Translations under genes and position numbers: made by a program | Notes under the pieces: model-generated | The model's database searches: none | Seen by the model: the letters and a program-made list of their open reading frames with translations, nothing else | Told to the model about the DNA's origin: nothing | Part shown: positions 5,761-10,690 of the stretch, piece by piece | Numbering within the stretch: the stretch's first letter is position 1 | Layout: each line of letters opens with the position of its first letter | Origin: Clostridia bacterium | Lineage (GTDB): Bacteria; Bacillota; Clostridia; Christensenellales; CAG-917 | Direction: 5' to 3' | DNA: 10,690 nt | Assembly (NCBI GenBank): GCA_900754695.1 | Contig: CAAEDU010000084.1 | Location: 1-10,690 of the forward strand

Positions 5761-6258
5761 TTATCTCACTTTGAACTCGGTGGAGAGCCTGCTGGTGTGC
5801 GCGTGGCACAGCGCCACCGCGAGCGCGTCCGCCGCGTCGTCGGGACGCGGCACTTTTTTCAGGCGCAGGAGCGCCTGCACCATGAGCTGCATCTGGATCT
5901 TGTCCGCTCCGCCGTAACCGGTGATGGCTTGCTTGATCTGGTTGGGAGTGTACTCGTACACTTCCTCTCCGACAAGCTTGTCGGCGGTGAGCAGGATGAC
6001 CCCCCTCGCCTCGGCGACCATGATGCCGTTGGTGATGTTCTTTGAAAAGAACAGCTCCTCTATGGCGATGTTGTCGGGGCGGAATTTTTCTATGAGCGAG
6101 GTGACTCCCTCCTCTATCCCGGCAAGCCTCTGCGGCAAAGTCAGGTCCTTCGAGGTGGTGACGACACCGTAGTCCACGACGGCGGAATTTCCCCTTGCGG
6201 TCTCCAACACGCCGTAGCCCATCGTCGCGAGTCCCGGATCTATACCTAAGATGATCAT
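5761..6258 (-). CDS. ruvC: Crossover junction endodeoxyribonuclease RuvC
   Basis: RuvC is the RNase H-fold resolvase that cuts Holliday junctions symmetrically with the RuvAB complex. The 165-residue protein has the four acidic catalytic residues in the right contexts: Asp7 in LGIDPG, Glu67 in NIAIEELFF, and Asp141 and Asp144 in PDDAADALAVALCH. The segment EVYEYTPNQIKQAITGYGGADKIQM is also typical. ATG at 6258 was chosen because MIILGIDPG is the canonical beginning and GGAGGAG lies just upstream (6261-6267 on the minus strand). The frame continues upstream but only into the preceding gene. The start overlaps the stop of the ATPase gene as ATGA, so the two are probably translationally coupled. 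Confidence 0.97.
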   Translation of the reverse strand: MIILGIDPGLATMGYGVLETARGNSAVVDYGVVTTSKDLTLPQRLAGIEEGVTSLIEKFRPDNIAIEELFFSKNITNGIMVAEARGVILLTADKLVGEEVYEYTPNQIKQAITGYGGADKIQMQLMVQALLRLKKVPRPDDAADALAVALCHAHTSRLSTEFKVR

Positions 6259-7316
6259 TTCTCCTCCCCCGCGCTCGTCATGACGCTGCACTCGTTTGTG
6301 CGGTCGAAGAGTGTGACGCGCGCGATGTCGGGGCGCAGCGAAACGCTCTCCCCTTCCGTCCTTTCCGCAATGCCGTCCTCGGTCATCAGAATGCGCCCGA
6401 AGCCGTCCCCCGCCGCGTACGCTCCGGGAGCGCGCCTTGCGCCCTCTCCCTTTGCCGCGTCTTCCGGGAACCAGCCCGCAAGCACCTCTTCGCCGATGTA
6501 TGAGGGCGCGACCCTGCCTCTCAGAGCCTCCGCCTCTATGGCGTCGCCTTCGCCGAACACGAGTTTCAACGCCCCGTTTTCGTCTGTTAAAACCGCTTTT
6601 GCGACATTATAGCGGGGCTCGACGAGCTCCGCCGCCCATATGCTCTCGGGCGCTCTGCGGATGTCCGCCGCCGTCCCGATCTGCTTCACTTCGCCGCCTG
6701 CGAGCACCGTGATACGCCCGCCGAACGCAAGGCTCTCCTCCCTCGATGAGGTGGAGAACAGCACCGTCGCCCCGGCTGCTGCGAGTTTTCTCGCCACGGA
6801 GACAAAATCGCGGAAGACCTCTTCCGCATCCTCACGGGAAAGGTCCTTGGTCGGCTCGTCGACAAGGCAAAGCCGCGCGGGGCGCACGAGCAGGCGCGCA
6901 AGGGACATCCGTCTCAAGTCCGCGGCGTTGAGTTTGCGTGCCCGCATGTCGAGACACGCCGCGATGCCCGTCTCCTCCGCCGCGGCGATGACCGCCGCCG
7001 CGATGTCCGCCTTGGGGACGTTCCTTATGCGGAGAGGGTATGCGAGATTGTCGTAGACGGTCTTGCCGCCGAACACCGCGCCGTCGTCAAAGACCATGAT
7101 GACCTTGTCCGTCTTCCTTGCGATGGGCTTTCCGTCGAGGAGCACTCCGCCCTCGGCGTCCGTCGCTCCGCAGATGGCTTTGAGGAAGGAGGTCTTGCCG
7201 CTCCCTCCCCTGCCGTAGACGGCGACTATCTCGCCGTCACGGAACTCCGCGTCCACGCCGCCGAACAGCCGCGCTCCGTAGAGATAGGGTTTTGCGAATC
7301 CCGCGAGCGTCAGCAT
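6255..7316 (-). CDS. MalK/UgpC-like ABC-type ATPase with degenerate catalytic motifs
   Basis: This 353-residue protein aligns along its length with the ATP-binding subunits of carbohydrate importers: a nucleotide-binding domain (about 1-220) and a TOBE/OB-like regulatory domain (about 225-353) including VLAGWFPEDA and SLRPDIARVTLFD. Walker A GRGGSGKT (35-42) and Walker B LCLVDE (149-154) are intact. The other motifs are not: the Q-loop Gln of the usual FQD is Asp77 (VFDDGAVF), the LSGGQ signature reads LNAAD (129-133), the D-loop reads KDLS (157-160), and the H-loop His of THD is Ser190 (STSS). The frame is uninterrupted. It starts within the yfbR stop (TGATG) and ends on ruvC's ATG. No permease or solute-binding gene is in the window. 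It might be a non-canonical partner in an asymmetric heterodimer or a non-transport ATPase. Its substrate is unknown. Confidence 0.8.
   Translation of the reverse strand: MLTLAGFAKPYLYGARLFGGVDAEFRDGEIVAVYGRGGSGKTSFLKAICGATDAEGGVLLDGKPIARKTDKVIMVFDDGAVFGGKTVYDNLAYPLRIRNVPKADIAAAVIAAAEETGIAACLDMRARKLNAADLRRMSLARLLVRPARLCLVDEPTKDLSREDAEEVFRDFVSVARKLAAAGATVLFSTSSREESLAFGGRITVLAGGEVKQIGTAADIRRAPESIWAAELVEPRYNVAKAVLTDENGALKLVFGEGDAIEAEALRGRVAPSYIGEEVLAGWFPEDAAKGEGARRAPGAYAAGDGFGRILMTEDGIAERTEGESVSLRPDIARVTLFDRTNECSVMTSAGEEK
6261..6267 (-). promoter_or_regulatory. Ribosome binding site for ruvC
   Basis: GGAGGAG on the minus strand lies immediately upstream of ATG 6258, inside the end of the ATPase gene, and decides the ruvC start. 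Confidence 0.75.
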
Positions 7317-7894
7317 CAGAGGATATCGAGCTGCTGCCCATAGCCCTCCCCGAAGTTGTCGAGGAAGAATGCGAGCTCGGGATATTCCGGTTTCAGGGCG
7401 TCGAGGGTCTTTTCCAGCCGCTTGAAGGCGGTGTCGAACTCGCGGTTGCCCGAGAGCCTCTCCTCGATGCACTTGATGTAGGCGGAGACCTTGTCCGCCA
7501 CTTTCATCAGCTTATACTCCTCCGTCTCGGTGTCGGGACGGAGATATTCGGAATACTTCTCCGCCATCTCTTTGGGGAGGGACTCAAGCAGTTTGAGGTT
7601 GATGACGTCCTCTATCTCGCTGTACGCGCCCTTGATGCGGGGGCTGTAATATTTGATGGGGGTGGGCAGATCGCCGCTGACCACTTCCGCGGTGTCGTGA
7701 TAGAGCGCGAGCGCCGCGATCTTGTCCGTGTCGACATTCCCGCCGAAGTAGGTGTTGCGGATGATGCCGAGAGCCTGCCCCACGATGGCGACGTGCGCCG
7801 CGTGCTGCATGAGGTCTTCCTTGGTGGTGGAACGCATGAGGCTCCATCTCGCGATGAGTTTCATGCGGTTGAGCAATGCGTAGAAAGTATACAT
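7316..7894 (-). CDS. yfbR: YfbR-type HD-domain 5'-deoxynucleotidase
   Basis: YfbR removes phosphate from 2'-deoxynucleoside 5'-monophosphates and belongs to the HD metal-dependent phosphohydrolases. The 192-residue protein resembles E. coli YfbR from end to end: LNRMKLIARWSLMR at the N-terminus, FGGNVDTDKIAALALYHDTAEVVSGDLPTPIKYY (about 50-83) and KVADKVSAYIKCIEERLSGNREF (about 131-153). The HD ligands are His31, His66, Asp67 and Asp134. Arg16, Trp17 and Glu70 occupy positions used for substrate and catalysis in the E. coli enzyme. The usual SEH before the first ligand reads MQH here. ATG follows GAGAGG with tight spacing. It lies 23 bp after pgi and its stop overlaps the ATPase start by one base. 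Confidence 0.9.
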   Translation of the reverse strand: MYTFYALLNRMKLIARWSLMRSTTKEDLMQHAAHVAIVGQALGIIRNTYFGGNVDTDKIAALALYHDTAEVVSGDLPTPIKYYSPRIKGAYSEIEDVINLKLLESLPKEMAEKYSEYLRPDTETEEYKLMKVADKVSAYIKCIEERLSGNREFDTAFKRLEKTLDALKPEYPELAFFLDNFGEGYGQQLDIL

Positions 7895-7917
7895 ATCCTC
7901 TCTCCCGCCCTTCCCTT

Positions 7918-9306
7918 TCAGACGGTGTATTTTTCCGACTTTGCGGGAGCGGCGTTAAGTTCCGCCTTTTTCTCCTCGTAACCCTTGCGGTCAAAGAGCG
8001 CGTAAGTCGCGTTCTTGCCCTCCTCGACGCCGGGCTGGTTGAAGGTGTCGATGCCGAGCAGCTCGCCGCAATAGGCGGTCTGGAGCTGGAAGAACATCAG
8101 AAGTTCGCCCACGCTCTCCGCGTTCACTTCGGGGAGCATGACGGTGTTGTTGACGTGCCCGGAGCGTGTGAGAGCGTATTCCGTCGCGACGCGCTCGGTG
8201 TTGATGAGTTCGCCCATCGTGTGCCCGCACAGGAAGTTGACGTCCGGGAACTCCTCCGCCCCGTCCGCGATGGTGACGTCGCCGCGGAACTTCTCCACCC
8301 CGATGAGGGTGATGACCTTGTCGAAAGGACCCTCGGTGTAGAGCTGCACCTGGGAGTGCTGATCGGTGACGCCGAGGGATTTGACGGGGGTCTGACCCGT
8401 GTGCACGGTGTTGCCCGCAAGATCCACCGCCTTGCCGAGGCTCTCGCCCCAAAGCTGGCAATACCAATCCGACATATATTTGAGGGAGTCCGCATACGGC
8501 ATCATGACGGAGATGTTCTTGCCCCTCTTCATGGAGAGATATTGCAGCACCGCCGCCATGAGAGCGGGGTTCTTCTTCATGTCGCCGTCCGCACAGCGCT
8601 TGTCCATCGCCGCGGCACCCGCGAGCAACCCTTTGATGTCGATGCCGAGCACCGCCGCGGGCAGCAGCCCCACGGGGCAAAGCTCGGAGAACCTTCCGCC
8701 CACTCCGTCGGGGATGTAGAAGGTCTTGAAACCCTCCTTCTTCGCGAGCTTGATGAGGTTGCCCTTCTTCTCGGACGTGGTGGCAATGATGTGCTTGTTC
8801 CACCCGTCTCCCACCGCCTTTTTGAGGATGTCGGCGATGATGAGATACTGGCTCATGGTCTCGCTGGTCGCGCCGCTCTTGGTGATGACGTTGAACACCG
8901 TGCGCTTGACGTCGATGACGTCGAGGAGCGCGAGCATCCTCTCGGGATCCACGTTGTCCTCCACAAAGAACTTCACTCCCCTCTTGCCTGCGGGAAGGTC
9001 GTTATATCTGAAATGACAGAGCGCCGTGAACACCGCGATGGGACCGAGCGCGCTGCCGCCGATGCCGAGCACCACGAAATTGTCATAGTTCTTTCTCACG
9101 TCTTCGGCGCAGGCGAGGATGTCCTCGACGACGGCGTCCTGGGTGTAAGGCAGATCCGCCCACTCCGTCATGCCCGTGCCGCGGCGCGCGGCAAACTTAT
9201 CGTACGCCGCGCGAGCTTCCGCTTCCGCGGCTTTGAGGTCGGCGTCCGTGAAACCGTCCGCGCCGACGTAAGTCTGCATCATGTTGTTGAAATCGAATTT
9301 AAGCAT
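7918..9306 (-). CDS. pgi: Glucose-6-phosphate isomerase
   Basis: PGI interconverts glucose 6-phosphate and fructose 6-phosphate in glycolysis and gluconeogenesis. The 462-residue protein is of the Bacillus-type length (about 450). Two SIS domains carry VVLGIGGSALGP (about 78-89) and FNVITKSGATSET (about 138-150). DGVGGRFSELCPVG (about 200-213) corresponds to one PGI signature, WGESLGK (286-292) carries the likely catalytic Glu288, DQHSQ supplies a His, and GELLGIDTFNQPGVEEGK (about 414-431) matches the second signature with its Lys431. In the first signature a Glu follows RFS where Val is usual. ATG at 9306 was chosen because GGAGG lies six nt upstream. The frame reaches a TTG at 9321, which is rejected. 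It overlaps the preceding TIM-barrel gene by 8 bp. Confidence 0.97.
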   Translation of the reverse strand: MLKFDFNNMMQTYVGADGFTDADLKAAEAEARAAYDKFAARRGTGMTEWADLPYTQDAVVEDILACAEDVRKNYDNFVVLGIGGSALGPIAVFTALCHFRYNDLPAGKRGVKFFVEDNVDPERMLALLDVIDVKRTVFNVITKSGATSETMSQYLIIADILKKAVGDGWNKHIIATTSEKKGNLIKLAKKEGFKTFYIPDGVGGRFSELCPVGLLPAAVLGIDIKGLLAGAAAMDKRCADGDMKKNPALMAAVLQYLSMKRGKNISVMMPYADSLKYMSDWYCQLWGESLGKAVDLAGNTVHTGQTPVKSLGVTDQHSQVQLYTEGPFDKVITLIGVEKFRGDVTIADGAEEFPDVNFLCGHTMGELINTERVATEYALTRSGHVNNTVMLPEVNAESVGELLMFFQLQTAYCGELLGIDTFNQPGVEEGKNATYALFDRKGYEEKKAELNAAPAKSEKYTV

Positions 9307-10090
9307 AAATGCCTCCGACAATGTGTTTGAGATATCTCACCGCGTCCGCCACTTCGGAGACGTCTCCGTAGTTGTCCGCGTATTGTTCGATCATGAGAGG
9401 ACCGTCATATCCCCCGTCCTTCAGGGTGCGCACCAGCTCCTCAAAGGGGAAGCACCCCCGCCCGATGAGCTTGATGGCGCCGTTTTCGTCGCAGTCGGAG
9501 AGGTGGACGTTCATGAGCCTGTCGCCCATGACGGAGATGTACTCCCGCCAGTCTCTCCCGCTCTGCCTCGCCTGCTTGATGTCCAGCACCGCGCCGACGT
9601 TGGGGCAGAATTCCTTGGCTTCCGCAAAAAACTCGGGGCTGTTGAACATCGCCCAATGCACGTTCTCGAAACACAGCTTCACGCCGTAGTCGAGAGCAAT
9701 GTCACCGAGCTCCTTCATCCTTCTCCCCGCCGCCTCCGGCGAGATGACCATGTTGCGTTTAAGGCGCATCCTGCCGTGGAAAGTGTAGCACTTCGCGCCG
9801 AGTTTGCGTCCCACGTCCAGCACTTTGCGATAAAGCTCCTCCGCGTCCCTGCGGGTGCGGGGCACCGCGTTGAAGAGCTCCGGCTCGAACTGCGTGTTGA
9901 GCGCGTGGACGGAAAAGATCTCGAGCCCGCCCGTCCTCTCCGCAAGCAGATCGGCAAAGGCGGGCTCATATTCATATCTCGTGGTGAGAAAGACCTCCGC
10001 GCACTCTCCCCCGCAACGCTGAATGACCGAGAACGAATCCTCGGTCAATACTTTCGAAAAGAATGTTGCGGTGGAGATGCCGACTTTCAT
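9299..10090 (-). CDS. Sugar phosphate isomerase/epimerase-like TIM-barrel protein (AP endonuclease family 2 fold)
   Basis: This 263-residue protein has the xylose-isomerase-like TIM barrel. Likely metal-binding residues fall at the barrel strand ends: His62 (FSVHAL), His105 (YTFHG), Glu142 (LCFENVHW), Asp170 (GAVLDIKQA), His196 (MNVHLSD) and Glu235 (PLMIEQY). This set is usual for the AP endonuclease 2 / sugar isomerase-epimerase superfamily. Its length and lack of endonuclease IV-specific segments favour a sugar isomerase or epimerase. The substrate cannot be told from sequence. Position directly before pgi, with an 8-bp overlap (ATGCTTAA), suggests a link to carbohydrate metabolism. ATG at 10090 overlaps the hpf stop as TGATG. 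A GTG at 10093 is an alternative start. Purine-rich sequence encoding the hpf tail can act as its ribosome binding site. Confidence 0.85.
   Translation of the reverse strand: MKVGISTATFFSKVLTEDSFSVIQRCGGECAEVFLTTRYEYEPAFADLLAERTGGLEIFSVHALNTQFEPELFNAVPRTRRDAEELYRKVLDVGRKLGAKCYTFHGRMRLKRNMVISPEAAGRRMKELGDIALDYGVKLCFENVHWAMFNSPEFFAEAKEFCPNVGAVLDIKQARQSGRDWREYISVMGDRLMNVHLSDCDENGAIKLIGRGCFPFEELVRTLKDGGYDGPLMIEQYADNYGDVSEVADAVRYLKHIVGGIYA
9312..9316 (-). promoter_or_regulatory. Ribosome binding site deciding the pgi start
   Basis: GGAGG on the minus strand, five nt before ATG 9306, lies within the last codons of the preceding gene and rules out the upstream in-frame TTG at 9321. Confidence 0.85.
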
Positions 10091-10428
10091 CACGCTTCTT
10101 CTTCCTCTTCCTCATAGACATTCTCGGAGCCGCGTTTGGACTTGCCCCAGATGTCCTTCTGCTTGCGATGCTGGCCGAGCAGACGGGGGATGACAAGGTC
10201 GATGTTGTCAAACGGAGAGTCGGAGCTCGCCTCCGCTCTGTACGTCTGATTGCGATAAACGACCGTCATGTCCGTGGTGTAGGTGTCGCCCTCGAGAGTG
10301 ACGATGAATTTCACCGCCGCATTCTCGTCGTCGCCGAAATAACGGTCGAGCTTGGCGCACTTCTTCTCGGTGATCGCTTTCAGCGAATCGCTGACGTTGT
10401 AGTCTTTTCCGAAGATTTCGATTTTCAT
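10090..10428 (-). CDS. hpf: Short ribosome hibernation-promoting factor (HPF/RaiA family)
   Basis: HPF/RaiA proteins bind the decoding centre of the 30S subunit and inactivate ribosomes during starvation. This 112-residue protein has the N-terminal beta-alpha-beta-beta-beta-alpha domain: MKIEIFGKDYNVSDSLKAIT, then EKKCAKLDRYF, FIVTLEGDTYTTDMTVVYRNQTYRAEASSDSPFDNIDLVIPRL. The usual Bacillota long form (about 180 residues) adds a linker and a C-terminal dimerisation domain, which is absent. Instead the protein ends in a basic stretch and an acidic tail (NVYEEEEEEA). The next frame begins immediately with another gene, so there is no sign of a frameshifted C-terminal domain. The start is set by a near-perfect AAGGAGGT (10436-10443) seven nt upstream. 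It is the first gene of the minus-strand run and follows a strong promoter. Confidence 0.9.
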   Translation of the reverse strand: MKIEIFGKDYNVSDSLKAITEKKCAKLDRYFGDDENAAVKFIVTLEGDTYTTDMTVVYRNQTYRAEASSDSPFDNIDLVIPRLLGQHRKQKDIWGKSKRGSENVYEEEEEEA

Positions 10429-10435
10429 ATCTCGG

Positions 10436-10443
10436 ACCTCCTT
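10436..10443 (-). promoter_or_regulatory. Strong ribosome binding site for hpf
   Basis: AAGGAGGT on the minus strand, seven nt before ATG 10428, is close to the ideal anti-16S complement and predicts efficient translation. Confidence 0.9.
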
Positions 10444-10456
10444 GCTTGGTGACTAT

Positions 10457-10485
10457 ATTATATCATCCCTCGGCGCCCGTTTCAA
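10457..10485 (-). promoter_or_regulatory. Sigma-A-type promoter P1 for hpf
   Basis: On the minus strand TTGAAA (10480-10485), a 17-bp spacer and TATAAT (10457-10462) are present, with TGA just before the -10 (extended -10). The predicted transcription start near 10450 gives a leader of about 22 nt that is mostly the ribosome binding site. This is the best promoter in the window and probably drives the long downstream run. Confidence 0.88.
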
Positions 10486-10511
10486 TAGTGATATGAAATA
10501 AAGACTGAATA

Positions 10512-10540
10512 ATATTACCACACCCGCGCGAACATCGCAA
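10512..10540 (-). promoter_or_regulatory. Possible second promoter P2 upstream of hpf
   Basis: On the minus strand TTGCGA (10535-10540), a 17-bp spacer and TAATAT (10512-10517) occur with TGG before the -10 (extended -10 pattern). Each hexamer matches only four of six consensus bases, so this is weaker than P1. It would add about 55 nt to the hpf leader. Confidence 0.4.
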
Positions 10541-10690
10541 CCGAATGAACACACCGATCGTAACGGAGCCGCTTACCGGCGCGCACTCATTCGGAGCGTC
10601 TTTGAGTACGCCGCTTCTCTTTCGGAGACGGTCTCACGCGCCGCTCACCCAAGCGTTCACAGGCGGTGCAACCGCCTCTTGAACGCCGCG
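10541..10690 (-). ncRNA. Structured noncoding region upstream of hpf/raiA, candidate raiA-class RNA (partial)
   Basis: No convincing gene lies in these 150 bp. On the minus strand it can form a nested hairpin near 10653-10686 (7-bp outer stem GCGTTCA/TGAACGC and 6-bp inner stem GGCGGT/ACCGCC), and a pseudoknot in which 10611-10604 pairs with 10588-10581 (8 bp, one G-U) while 10594-10589 pairs with 10546-10541 (CCGAAT/ATTCGG). A further stem GCCG/CGGC is possible at about 10568-10580. The raiA noncoding RNA motif is a roughly 200-nt pseudoknotted RNA known upstream of raiA/hpf genes in Bacillota. Location and structure fit, but I do not recall its consensus well enough to match it base by base. 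The 5' part would lie outside the window. It could instead be a different leader or an untranslated end of an upstream gene. Confidence 0.45.

Noticed and set aside
6255..7316. Reading the ATPase gene as a pseudogene
   Set aside because: The frame is intact over 353 codons with both Walker motifs and the C-terminal domain preserved, which argues for a functional but divergent protein.
6255..7472. Extended ATPase start at 7472 adding 52 residues
   Set aside because: The extra segment overlaps the yfbR coding end, is Arg/Pro-rich and not family-like; the ATG at 7316 coupled to the yfbR stop fits the family start.
7292..10117. Long plus-strand open frames opposite yfbR, pgi and the TIM-barrel gene
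   Set aside because: Same situation: mirror frames of strong coding sequence with no domains and no ribosome binding sites.
10625..10650. Minus-strand GGGTGAGCGGCGCGTGAG resembling the 16S rRNA GGGTGAGTAACGCGTGAG segment
   Set aside because: The surrounding bases do not match 16S rRNA, so the likeness is short and probably coincidental.
10545..10680. A plus-strand frame of about 44 codons in the right-hand non-coding region
   Set aside because: No ribosome binding site, no recognisable sequence, and it runs across both paired RNA structures.

Overview
The window reads as a chromosomal segment of a GC-rich member of the Clostridia (Bacillota), probably uncultured. The reasons are the gene order ruvC-ruvA-ruvB-queA-tgt-yajC together with a four-helix protein resembling the TIGR04086 family, strong AGGAGG-type ribosome binding sites, sigma-A-type promoters, and the best family matches of the proteins. 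I cannot name a genus.

Almost everything is on the minus strand, as one long collinear run read from right to left: a structured non-coding region at the right edge, then hpf/raiA, a sugar-phosphate-isomerase-like TIM barrel, pgi, a YfbR-type 5'-deoxynucleotidase, an unusual MalK-like ATPase, ruvC, an SdpI-like membrane protein, ruvA, ruvB, queA, tgt and yajC. Several junctions are overlapping or abutting (hpf/TIM barrel, TIM barrel/pgi 8 bp, yfbR/ATPase TGATG, ATPase/ruvC ATGA, ruvB/queA abutting), which suggests translational coupling. A strong promoter (TTGAAA-17-TATAAT with extended -10) lies before hpf, and yajC has its own promoter (TTGATT-16-TATAAT). A bidirectional terminator at 618-647 ends this run and also the only plus-strand gene, a small four-helix membrane protein that converges on it.

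Functionally the run joins ribosome hibernation (hpf), sugar-phosphate metabolism (pgi, TIM barrel), nucleotide clean-up (yfbR), Holliday-junction resolution (ruvC, ruvA, ruvB), the last steps of queuosine tRNA modification (tgt inserts preQ1, queA adds the ribosyl-derived ring) and the Sec translocon accessory subunit YajC.

The most notable items are: (1) a MalK-like ATPase with intact Walker A and B but altered Q-loop, signature and H-loop; (2) a pseudoknot-capable structured region upstream of hpf/raiA, in the place where the raiA noncoding RNA class occurs; (3) a 104-nt, three-block long hairpin at the left edge before the membrane-protein gene; and (4) an SdpI-like gene and several hairpin-rich gaps inside the ruv cluster. 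No CRISPR array, insertion sequence, tRNA or rRNA gene was seen.
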